Source: Bradyrhizobium sp. 141
Lineage (GTDB): Bacteria > Pseudomonadota > Alphaproteobacteria > Rhizobiales > Xanthobacteraceae
DNA: 64,000 bases
Direction: 5' to 3'
Assembly (NCBI RefSeq): GCF_023074055.1
Contig: NZ_JADPKR010000082.1
Location: forward strand, 372,001 to 436,000
The notes beneath the pieces were generated by a model. The model worked only from the letters and a program-made list of their open reading frames with translations. It did not search any database and was not told the origin of the DNA. How positions within the stretch are numbered: position 1 is the first letter of the stretch; every line of letters starts with the position of its first letter. Positions 1-7,728 of the stretch are shown here, piece after piece. A program made the position numbers and the translations under genes.

Positions 1-342
1 GTGGATGCCGCGCGCCTTCAGTGCCTTGCCGCGGCGAACGTCGTCCTGCCAGAAGGTGTTGCCGCCGTCGATGATGACGTCGCCGTCCTGCATCACGCCC
101 GCAATCGTGTCGATCGTCGTCTCGGTGATGTGCCCCGCAGGCAGCATCACCCAGGCGGTGCGGGGACGTTCGAGTTTCGAGATGAATTCCTCGAGCGTCG
201 CCGAGCCTACTGCGCCGTCGGCGGCAAGGCCAGCGACGGCCTTGGCGTCCTTGTCATAGACCACGGTCGAATGTCCCTGGCGCATCAGGCGGCGAACGAT
301 GTTGCCGCCCATCCGGCCGAGGCCGATCATGCCGAGTTGCAT
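1..342 (-). CDS. gnd: 6-phosphogluconate dehydrogenase, N-terminal part (cut by window start)
   Basis: This would oxidatively decarboxylate 6-phosphogluconate to ribulose 5-phosphate with NAD(P)+ in the cytoplasmic pentose phosphate pathway. The visible 114 residues begin MQLGMIGLGRMGGNIVRRL, the glycine-rich Rossmann start of the 6PGDH family, and continue through DGDVIIDGGNTFWQDD, the family's substrate-proximal motif. The ATG is at 342. It lies 12 bases downstream of the tal-pgi stop on the same strand, so the two are probably one operon. The C-terminal helical domain and stop codon are outside the window. The family call is secure; NAD versus NADP preference cannot be judged. Confidence 0.93.
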   Translation of the reverse strand, partial: MQLGMIGLGRMGGNIVRRLMRQGHSTVVYDKDAKAVAGLAADGAVGSATLEEFISKLERPRTAWVMLPAGHITETTIDTIAGVMQDGDVIIDGGNTFWQDDVRRGKALKARGIH

Positions 343-354
343 TTGCAATCTTCC

Positions 355-3204
355 TTAGTTCAGTGCGTCGTTAAGCGCCGCATTGAGGGCCGCAAGACCC
401 TTCTTGAGCCCACCCTTGAGATGGACGCGCAGCGCGCGCCGGCCGCGCTCGGTGAGCACGTCGAAATCGCCGCGCGCCTGCGCCGCCTTGATCACACCGA
501 AGCTCGCCTTTTGGCCAGGCACCGGAAGATCCTTGGCATCGTCAGCCGTGATCTGGAGGAACACGCCGCTGTCGGGCCCGCCCTTGTAGGCCTGCCCGGT
601 CGAGTGCAGGAAGCGAGGTCCGAATTCGGCGCAGGTCGCGACCTGACGCTTCTCGCGCACCTCTAACCGCATGGCCTGGAGGGCATCGATCGTGATCTTG
701 TCACGTGCGATATAGCCGAGCAGGGCGACATAGTCGCCGTCGCCCGAGCGGGAGAGATGCGCCTTCAGCCAGGAGGTGAGATCGCCATTGGCGCCGGCGG
801 CGCGCAGCGCCGTTGCGTTGGCCTCGTCGGTATAGAGATCGGCTTCGTCCGTGCTGACCACCGGCTCCTCGGCCGGCAGTGCGCCGGTCTTCTCGAACGA
901 CGCGGTGAGCTCGCGGGTCTTGATCTTGGCTTCTTCTACGTCCGGCTGGTCGAACGGGTTGATGCCGAGGATCGAGCCCGCCACCGCGGTTGCCATCTCG
1001 AAGCGGAAGAACTCCTGGCCGAGATGGTCGATCGACTTCATGACGATGCGCACCACGGGGTGGCCGGCCGCTTCGATCGCGGCAAGCTTGGAGTCATGGG
1101 CAGCGTCCGCCTCGCCTTCGATGCGGATGTCGATGAAGAACCGGTCGTTGCCGTAGACTGAGGGGTCGCCCAGCGGCTCGCCCTCGATCGGGATCAGGCC
1201 CTTGCCTTCCTTGCCGGTCGATTCCGCGATGAGCTGCTCGGCCCAGGCGCCGAAATCGGCGATCTTCTTCGAGGACAGGATCGTCACCTTGTCGCGGCCT
1301 TCAAGGCCGGCGTGGCCGATGGCGAGGCCGAGCTGCACGCCCGGATTTTCACTGGGCGGCACGTCCGGTCCGCAGGAGCGGGCCATCGCCAGCGCATGCT
1401 TGACGAAGGTCTTGACGTCGATGCCGGCGGTCGCTGCCGGTACCAGGCCGAACGGCGAGAGCACGGAGTAGCGTCCGCCGATCGAGGGCTCGCCATGGAA
1501 GATGCGGGCGTAGTTGAGGCTCTTGGCCGCCTTCTCCAGCGACGAGCCCGGATCGGTCACCGCGATGAAGCGGTGGCCGGTCCTCACCTTCGGCCCGACT
1601 GCCTTGGCAACCTGCTCATGGAAATAGTCCTTCATCGCGTTCGGCTCGGTGGTGCCGCCGGACTTGCTCGACACGATGAACACGGTGTTGGCGATGTCGA
1701 TCCTGGCCTCCATCGCCCGCACTTGCGCCGGATCGGTGGAATCCAGCACGTGCAGCTTCGGGAAGCCCGGCTTCTTGCCAAAGGTCTCGGCCAGCACCTC
1801 CGGGCCGAGGCTCGATCCGCCCATGCCGAGCACGACGGCGTCGGAGAATTTCTGGCCCTTCACCCGGCCCGCATAGTCCTCATAGTCGGCAATGTCGGCC
1901 TTGGCTGCGCAGTCGAGCCAGCCGAGCCATTTGTCCTCGTCCGCGCCGGTCCAAACCGACTTGTCGCGCTGCCAGAGCCTGCGGATTTTTGCCGATGCGC
2001 GCCATTCCTCGGTACTCTTGGCCACCGCCTTGCCGAGCCCGTCGCCGAGCGAGAGAAGCTGGCGGTCGATCGCGGGCCCGAGCACGGTGGCGCGCTTGTG
2101 GGCGACCGCGCCGTAGAGCTTGTCGGCGGCATCAGCGAACTGCTTGACGCCATCCTTGACGAGCTCTTCGGTGATGGCGTCGAGCGAGACGCCGGAGCGC
2201 TCCAGCTCTTCCAGTACGCGCTGCGCGTCGTCGACATTCTCCTCAAGGCTGTCGCGCGGCTTGCCGTGGTCGCGGAACGCGTCCAGCGTCGCCGGCGGCA
2301 CGGTGTTGATGGTGTCGGGGCCGATCAGCTCCTCGACATAGAGGACGTCGCTGTAATCCTTGTTCTTGGTGCCGGTCGAGGCCCACAGCATGCGCTGCGG
2401 CTTGGCGCCCTTGGCGGCGAGCTTGTCCCAGCGCGGACCCGAGAACAGGCGCTTGTAGTCCTGGTAGGCGACCTTGGCGTTGGCGATGGCGACCTTGCCC
2501 TTGAGCGCGGCGAGCCGCTCCTTCTCGCTTGGATCGTTGGCGCGGGCGATCTTCTCGTCGAGCTGCTTGTCGACCACCGAGTCGATGCGGCTGACGAAGA
2601 AACTCGCAACGCTCGCGACGTGCGAGGGGTCGCCGCCGCCGGCGACGTATTTTTCGAGACCGGCGATGTAGGCTTCGGCCACCTCCAGGTAGACCGCTCT
2701 GGAGAACAGCAGCGTGATGTTGATGCTGATCCCGTCGCCGATGAGCGTCTCGATCGCCGGCAGGCCCTCGGGCGTCGCCGGCACCTTCACCATCAGGTTC
2801 TTGCGGCCAACGTCCTTCCACAGCCGCCGTGCTTCAGTGACTGTGCCGGCGGTGTCCATGGCGAGATAGGGCGAGACCTCCAGGCTGACATAGCCGTCGC
2901 CACCCTTGAGGCGGTCATAGACCGGGCGCAGCACGTCGGCTGCGTTCTGGATGTCCTCGACGGCGACGGCCTCGAACAGGTCGGCCACGGTCCGGTCGCC
3001 GCGCTTCAGCGCCTTGCCGATCGGGGCGTCGTATTCGTCCGAGCTGGCGATCGCCTTCTCAAAGATCGAGGGATTGGAGGTGACGCCCTTGACGCCGTCG
3101 GTGTCGATCAGCCGCTTCAGGTCGCCCTTGGCGATGAAGCCGCGGGCGAGGAAGTCCAGCCAGACGGCCTGGCCGTGCTTTTCCAGTTCTTTGACGGGAT
3201 TCAT
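355..3204 (-). CDS. tal-pgi: Bifunctional transaldolase / glucose-6-phosphate isomerase
   Basis: A 949-residue fusion of two cytoplasmic sugar-phosphate enzymes. Residues 1 to about 365 are transaldolase: the motif GVTSNPSIFEKAI is at about 40-52 and the expected Schiff-base lysine is K140 in LMVKVPATP. From about 385 to the end it is phosphoglucose isomerase, with GMGGSSLGPE and the signature SSKSGGTTEPN. Each half is about the length of the stand-alone enzyme, so both activities are probably intact. The ATG at 3204 has GGAGA upstream. It is followed by gnd, which places glycolysis/Entner-Doudoroff entry and both ends of the pentose phosphate pathway in one operon. Such fusions are known in several bacteria; here the fusion is seen directly as one uninterrupted frame. 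Confidence 0.95.
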   Translation of the reverse strand: MNPVKELEKHGQAVWLDFLARGFIAKGDLKRLIDTDGVKGVTSNPSIFEKAIASSDEYDAPIGKALKRGDRTVADLFEAVAVEDIQNAADVLRPVYDRLKGGDGYVSLEVSPYLAMDTAGTVTEARRLWKDVGRKNLMVKVPATPEGLPAIETLIGDGISINITLLFSRAVYLEVAEAYIAGLEKYVAGGGDPSHVASVASFFVSRIDSVVDKQLDEKIARANDPSEKERLAALKGKVAIANAKVAYQDYKRLFSGPRWDKLAAKGAKPQRMLWASTGTKNKDYSDVLYVEELIGPDTINTVPPATLDAFRDHGKPRDSLEENVDDAQRVLEELERSGVSLDAITEELVKDGVKQFADAADKLYGAVAHKRATVLGPAIDRQLLSLGDGLGKAVAKSTEEWRASAKIRRLWQRDKSVWTGADEDKWLGWLDCAAKADIADYEDYAGRVKGQKFSDAVVLGMGGSSLGPEVLAETFGKKPGFPKLHVLDSTDPAQVRAMEARIDIANTVFIVSSKSGGTTEPNAMKDYFHEQVAKAVGPKVRTGHRFIAVTDPGSSLEKAAKSLNYARIFHGEPSIGGRYSVLSPFGLVPAATAGIDVKTFVKHALAMARSCGPDVPPSENPGVQLGLAIGHAGLEGRDKVTILSSKKIADFGAWAEQLIAESTGKEGKGLIPIEGEPLGDPSVYGNDRFFIDIRIEGEADAAHDSKLAAIEAAGHPVVRIVMKSIDHLGQEFFRFEMATAVAGSILGINPFDQPDVEEAKIKTRELTASFEKTGALPAEEPVVSTDEADLYTDEANATALRAAGANGDLTSWLKAHLSRSGDGDYVALLGYIARDKITIDALQAMRLEVREKRQVATCAEFGPRFLHSTGQAYKGGPDSGVFLQITADDAKDLPVPGQKASFGVIKAAQARGDFDVLTERGRRALRVHLKGGLKKGLAALNAALNDALN

Positions 3205-3533
3205 GATGCTTATTTATCTCCAAGCCTGCGGGCGAGGGGTTTCCGCGCCGGTCCTGACGCGCTATCCTCTAACTTACATGCTCCCGGGAGGGAACCAATC
3301 AAGGGTACAGGCGTCATACCCTCCAGTGTAACTCCGTCGCGATCATGGCGATCCGGGCGGGAGTAGCCCTTGTTGCGTAATAAAGTCGTTGGCCGAAGGT
3401 TCGGCCTGGTCTCGTTGCGTAACGTCGGCCGCTTCGTTTTGTCAGCCAGGGGCTGCGTGGAGTGCCATCGGCGGATTCCGGTCCGTCTGGTGTATCGTCG
3501 CTCGGCCGCGAATGGCCCATGCTGGGGGAAAGC
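3205..3533. other. Divergent intergenic region
   Basis: This 329-base gap separates the leftward tal-pgi operon from the rightward membrane-protein gene. I see no gene or RNA in it. It must hold promoters in both directions. A partial sigma-EcfG match, GGAAC at 3291-3295, 16 bases, then CGTC at 3312-3315, points right but has one mismatch and lies over 200 bases from the next start, so I do not call it. Confidence 0.5.
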
Positions 3534-4178
3534 ATGCACGTTCAAAATGACGGTGTCGCCTTCGCCGTCCCCAACGGTCCGCCGCCGGACGCGCCGGCCG
3601 GATGCGTCGACGCATTCCACGATCTCGAAATCAGCCCGTGCACGACCTCGCTGCGACTGCTGGTCGCGGCGGGCTTTGCCATGACGCTGCTCAGCGCGAG
3701 CCTCGCCTTCGACTGGTGGGATGGTCTTGGCGAGTACGACACGATGGTCGGATTTGCCGGCGTCCTGGTGTTCGCCCTGATGACGATCCGTCTGATCTGG
3801 ATGCTCCCGACCGAGCGGGGAGCGGTGGTGGTGGTCACCCCCTACGGCATCCGCGATCTCCGCATCGGCAATGAATTTCTGCCGTGGGATTCGATTGCGG
3901 AGATTTCGGCTGAAGAGCGCGGCGGCCACAACATCATCGTGCTGACGCCGACGCCGGGCTTGCAGCGCCAGCTCTGCAGCATCCGCAATTTGGCCGATTG
4001 CGCGCGGGACGGTCGCATCGTCATCCGGTCGGAGGGCCTGGCGGCCGATTTTGATACATTGCTGCGCGCTTGTCGCGACTGTCACATTGCTGCCAGCAAT
4101 CCGCGCACCGCATTGCAGCAGGAAGATGAACGCGGCACCCAAGGCGGCGCTCAAGGCTTCGCCGTACAAGCGTCATAA
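3534..4178 (+). CDS. Two-helix membrane protein of unknown function
   Basis: A 214-residue protein. I chose the ATG at 3534 because GGGGGAA precedes it closely; the frame stays open upstream to 3462, but those codons look non-coding. After a Pro/Ala-rich N-terminus come two hydrophobic helices at about 38-60 and 72-92, then a soluble domain of about 115 residues containing VVVVTPYGIRDLRIG and FLPWDSIAEIS. A paired helix followed by a beta-rich domain with a 'W..I' motif resembles small PH-like/STM3941-like membrane proteins, but the likeness is weak. It is monocistronic, between tal-pgi (divergent) and prkA. I do not assign a function. Confidence 0.7.
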   Translation: MHVQNDGVAFAVPNGPPPDAPAGCVDAFHDLEISPCTTSLRLLVAAGFAMTLLSASLAFDWWDGLGEYDTMVGFAGVLVFALMTIRLIWMLPTERGAVVVVTPYGIRDLRIGNEFLPWDSIAEISAEERGGHNIIVLTPTPGLQRQLCSIRNLADCARDGRIVIRSEGLAADFDTLLRACRDCHIAASNPRTALQQEDERGTQGGAQGFAVQAS

Positions 4179-4415
4179 GATCGCCGCTCGCCGATCGCTA
4201 TGCTGCAGCGCCGGATGGACTCATCCCCGGTAACGCCCGGATGTTGCGACCAAGTGACAATTTCTGGAAATGAGCCAATATATACAGAGATTCGCACAAA
4301 TTACGGGCAGGTGCCTGTTCGTAACTCAGCGACTGCCTACGTTGTGCGTTGCGTCGTGTTGGCACCCGGGTGTCCAATGATCGTCATGTGCTCACGCTGA
4401 TTCGAAACGGCCTGA

Positions 4416-4441
4416 GGAACGGTCCGGTAACTGCTTTCGTT
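4416..4441 (+). promoter_or_regulatory. Sigma-EcfG (general stress) promoter of prkA operon
   Basis: GGAAC at 4416-4420 and CGTT at 4438-4441 are separated by 17 bases. This matches the alphaproteobacterial general-stress ECF consensus GGAAC-N16/17-CGTT exactly. Transcription would start about 6-8 bases further on, giving a leader of about 28 bases to the prkA ATG at 4476. The fit of position, orientation and gene content (a known stress operon) makes this a strong call. Confidence 0.8.
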
Positions 4442-4475
4442 TCAGCTTGTAGCGGAACTCACGCGGAGAGGGATC

Positions 4476-6419
4476 ATGTACAACGATTCTCTATTCAACG
4501 CTTTCGCTCGGTCGTTCGAGGCGAGAAGCCAGCACGACATGTCGATGGCGGAATATCTGGAATCGTGTCGAAGCGATCCCATGAAATACGCGAACGCGGC
4601 CGAACGACTGCTAGCAGCGATCGGTGACCCCCAGACGATTGACACGGCCAAGGACCCACGCCTTGGCCGTATTTTTTTGAACCGCACGATCCGTACCTAT
4701 CCGGCCTTCGCCGGCTTCTACGGCATGGAAGAAACCATCGAGCGCATCGTTGGTTTCTTCCGCCATGCGGCGCAGGGTCTGGAGGAGCGCAAGCAGATCC
4801 TCTATCTGCTCGGGCCGGTCGGCGGCGGCAAATCCTCGCTCGCCGAGCGGCTGAAGTCGCTGATGGAAGTGCATCCGATCTACGTGCTCAAGGCCGGCGA
4901 TGAACTCTCGCCCGTGTTCGAGAGCCCGCTCAGCTTGTTCGATCCGGATAACCTCGGGCCGATGTTGGAGGAGAAGTACGGCATTCCGCGCCGGCGGCTC
5001 ACCGGCCTGATGAGCCCGTGGTGCTACAAGCGGCTCGAAGCCTTCGGCGGCGACATCTCGCAATTCCGCGTCGCCAAGATTCAGCCGTCGCGGCTGCGCC
5101 AGATCGCAGTCTCCAAGACCGAGCCCGGTGACGAGAACAACCAGGACATCTCCTCGCTGGTCGGCAAGGTCGACATCCGCAAGCTCGAGACCTACGCGCA
5201 GAACGATCCCGACGCCTACAGCTATTCCGGCGGCCTCAACCGCGCCAACCAGGGCGTGCTCGAGTTCGTCGAGATGTTCAAGGCGCCGATCAAGATGCTG
5301 CACCCGCTGCTGACCGCGACGCAGGAAGGCAACTACATTGGCACCGAGAATATCGGCGCCATTCCCTTCACCGGCGTCATCCTCGCGCATTCCAACGAAG
5401 CGGAGTGGTCGAGCTTCAAGGCCAACAAGAACAACGAGGCCTTCATCGACCGCATCTGCGTGATCAAGGTGCCGTACTGCCTGCGGATCACGGAGGAGCA
5501 GAAGATCTACGAGAAGCTGATCCAGGGCTCCGAGCTGGCGGCGGCGCCTTGCGCGCCCTCGACGCTGGAGACGCTGGCGCGGTTCTCGGTGATGTCTCGC
5601 CTGCGCAAGCACGAGAATTCCACGGTGTTCGCCAAGATGCGGGTTTACGACGGCGAGAGCCTGAAGGAATCCGATCCGAAGGCGCGTAGCGTCCAGGAAT
5701 ATCGTGACGCCGCCGGCGTCGACGAGGGCATGGACGGCGTCTCCACGCGCTTCGCCTTCAAGATCCTGGCTGCCACTTTCAACCACGATCCGCAGGAAGT
5801 CGCCGCCGACGCCGTGCACCTGATGTACGCGCTGGAGCAGTCGATCAAACGCGAGCAGCTGCCGGAGGAAGTCGAGAAGCGCTATCTCGAATTCATCAAG
5901 GCGGATCTCGCGCCGCGTTATGCCGAGTTCATCGGCAACGAGATCCAGAAGGCCTATCTGGAATCCTACTCGGATTACGGCCAAAACCTGTTCGATCGCT
6001 ACGTCGACTATGCCGACGCCTGGATCGAGGATCAGGACTTCAAGGATCCCGACACCGGCCAGCTGCTCGATCGCGAGCTTTTGAACCAGGAGCTGACGAA
6101 AATCGAGAAGCCGGCGGGCATCGCCAACCCCAAGGACTTCCGCAACGAGGTCGTCAAATTCTCGTTACGGTCGCGGGCCCAGAACGGCGGCAAGAATCCG
6201 ACCTGGACCTCCTACGAGAAGATTCGCGACGTGATCGAAAAGAGGATATTCTCCCAGGTCGAGGACCTGCTTCCGGTCATCTCCTTCGGCTCGAAGAAGG
6301 ACGGCGAGACGGAGAAGAAGCATGGCGAGTTCGTCGCACGCATGGTGGAGCGCGGCTACACCGAGCGTCAGGTTCGCCGGCTCGTCGAATGGTACATGCG
6401 CGTGAAGCAGGCCGGTTGA
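4476..6419 (+). CDS. prkA: PrkA family serine protein kinase (YeaG-like)
   Basis: A 647-residue cytoplasmic AAA+ type protein kinase of the PrkA/YeaG family, linked in other bacteria to starvation and stress responses. The Walker A motif GPVGGGKS is at 113-120 and the family sequence DPRLGRIF is at 60-67. The C-terminal third is the PrkA-specific domain. The ATG at 4476 has a GAGAGGG Shine-Dalgarno. It is first in an operon with the DUF444 and SpoVR genes, the conserved yeaG-yeaH-ycgB order, and has a sigma-EcfG promoter 35 bases upstream. The first ~75 codons use more AT-ending and rare codons (CTA, AGA, CGA, ATT TTT TTG) than the rest and contain a terminator-like hairpin at 4644-4678. Confidence 0.95.
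   Translation: MYNDSLFNAFARSFEARSQHDMSMAEYLESCRSDPMKYANAAERLLAAIGDPQTIDTAKDPRLGRIFLNRTIRTYPAFAGFYGMEETIERIVGFFRHAAQGLEERKQILYLLGPVGGGKSSLAERLKSLMEVHPIYVLKAGDELSPVFESPLSLFDPDNLGPMLEEKYGIPRRRLTGLMSPWCYKRLEAFGGDISQFRVAKIQPSRLRQIAVSKTEPGDENNQDISSLVGKVDIRKLETYAQNDPDAYSYSGGLNRANQGVLEFVEMFKAPIKMLHPLLTATQEGNYIGTENIGAIPFTGVILAHSNEAEWSSFKANKNNEAFIDRICVIKVPYCLRITEEQKIYEKLIQGSELAAAPCAPSTLETLARFSVMSRLRKHENSTVFAKMRVYDGESLKESDPKARSVQEYRDAAGVDEGMDGVSTRFAFKILAATFNHDPQEVAADAVHLMYALEQSIKREQLPEEVEKRYLEFIKADLAPRYAEFIGNEIQKAYLESYSDYGQNLFDRYVDYADAWIEDQDFKDPDTGQLLDRELLNQELTKIEKPAGIANPKDFRNEVVKFSLRSRAQNGGKNPTWTSYEKIRDVIEKRIFSQVEDLLPVISFGSKKDGETEKKHGEFVARMVERGYTERQVRRLVEWYMRVKQAG
4644..4678 (+). terminator. Terminator-like hairpin with U-tract inside prkA coding sequence
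   Basis: ACGGCCAAGG (4644-4653) and CCTTGGCCGT (4661-4670) form a perfect 10-base-pair stem with a 7-base loop, directly followed by A and seven T's (4671-4678). In an untranslated RNA this has the full form of an intrinsic terminator. It lies over codons 57-68 of prkA. The T-tract is encoded by ATT TTT TTG, codons that are uncommon in this GC3-rich window. Whether it terminates transcription in the cell is inference. Confidence 0.6.
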
Positions 6420-6444
6420 GGCGGAGTGGGAGGCGAATGGTAAA

Positions 6445-7728
6445 GTGCCCATTCACATTATTGACAGGCGCCTGAATCCAGGCGGCAAGAGTCTTGAGAA
6501 CCGCCAGCGGTTCTTGCGTCGGGCCAAGTCCCTGGTGCAGGGCGCCGTCAAGAAGACCTCGCAGGAACGCGACATCAAGGACGTCCTGGAGGGGGGCGAA
6601 GTCACGATTCCCCTCGACGGCATGCACGAGCCGCGCTTCCGCCGCGAAGGCGGAACGCGCGACATGGTGCTGCCCGGCAACAAGAAGTTCATCGAGGGCG
6701 ACTATCTCCAGCGCTCCGGCCAGGGCAGTGCCAAGGATTCCGGCCCGGGCGAAGGCGACAGCGAGGACGCGTTCCGCTTTGTGCTGAGCCGTGACGAGTT
6801 CGTCGATCTCTTCCTCGACGATCTCGAGCTGCCGGATCTCGCCAAGCGCAAGATCGCGCACACCGAGAGCGAGGGCATCCAGCGCGCCGGCTACACCACG
6901 TCGGGCTCGCCCGCCAACATCTCGGTCAGCCGAACGGTGCGGCTCGCGCTGGCGCGCCGTATCGCGCTCAAGCGTCCCCGCAAGGAGGAGATCGAAGAGC
7001 TGGAAGCCGCGATCGCCGCATGCACGGACGAGGACGAGCGTTTGGAGCTGATCGCCCAGCTCGAAAAGCTGAAAGCGAAAACCAAGCGCATTCCCTTCAT
7101 CGATCCGCTCGACATCCGCTACCGCCGTTTCGAGACGGTGCCCAAGCCCGTTGCGCAGGCCGTGATGTTCTGCCTGATGGACGTGTCGGGCTCGATGTCC
7201 GAGCACATGAAGGATCTCGCCAAGCGCTTCTACATGCTGCTCTACGTGTTCCTCAAGCGCCGCTACAAGCATGTCGAGATCGTCTTCATCCGCCACACCG
7301 ACCGCGCCGAGGAGGTCGACGAGCAGACCTTCTTCTACGGCCCGGCCTCGGGCGGCACGCTGGTCTCCAGCGCGCTGCAGGCGATGCACGAGATCGTGCG
7401 CGAGCGTTTCAACCCGTCGGACTGGAACATCTATGCCGCGCAAGCCTCCGACGGCGACAATTCCTATTCCGACGGCGAGCTCACGGGCATGCTGCTGACC
7501 GACAAGATCCTGCCGGTCTGCCAGTTCTTTGCCTATCTCGAGGTCGGGGAATCAGGCGGCAGCGCCTTCGATCTGTCCGACTCCTCGCTCTGGACCCTCT
7601 ATGAGCGCCTGCGCAACAGCGGCGCACCGCTCTCGATGCGCAAGGTCTCGGAACGCAGCGAGATCTTTCCGGTGTTCCACGATTTGTTCCAGCGTCGCGA
7701 TACTGCCCAGGAGAAGGCCGCTCCATGA
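6445..7728 (+). CDS. yeaH: DUF444 / YeaH-YhbH family protein
   Basis: A 427-residue cytoplasmic protein of the DUF444 family, the usual partner of PrkA. Its start is GTG at 6445 with GGGAGG at 6428-6433; no in-frame ATG fits as well. The N-terminal half is charged and probably flexible. The C-terminal half reads as a von Willebrand A-like fold: the MIDAS-type motif FCLMDVSGSMSEHM is near residues 240-253. It begins 25 bases after prkA and overlaps spoVR by four bases (ATGA), so translation of the next gene is probably coupled. The biochemical role in the family is unsettled. Confidence 0.92.
   Translation: MPIHIIDRRLNPGGKSLENRQRFLRRAKSLVQGAVKKTSQERDIKDVLEGGEVTIPLDGMHEPRFRREGGTRDMVLPGNKKFIEGDYLQRSGQGSAKDSGPGEGDSEDAFRFVLSRDEFVDLFLDDLELPDLAKRKIAHTESEGIQRAGYTTSGSPANISVSRTVRLALARRIALKRPRKEEIEELEAAIAACTDEDERLELIAQLEKLKAKTKRIPFIDPLDIRYRRFETVPKPVAQAVMFCLMDVSGSMSEHMKDLAKRFYMLLYVFLKRRYKHVEIVFIRHTDRAEEVDEQTFFYGPASGGTLVSSALQAMHEIVRERFNPSDWNIYAAQASDGDNSYSDGELTGMLLTDKILPVCQFFAYLEVGESGGSAFDLSDSSLWTLYERLRNSGAPLSMRKVSERSEIFPVFHDLFQRRDTAQEKAAP

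Noticed and set aside
3291..3315. A second sigma-EcfG-like promoter (GGAAC-N16-CGTC)
   Set aside because: The -10 element has a mismatch and the next start is more than 200 bases downstream.
1312..3366. A 684-codon open frame antisense to the fused transaldolase/isomerase
   Set aside because: High GC3 coding DNA makes long open frames on the opposite strand. It has no start signal, no recognisable domain and runs over an intact gene.
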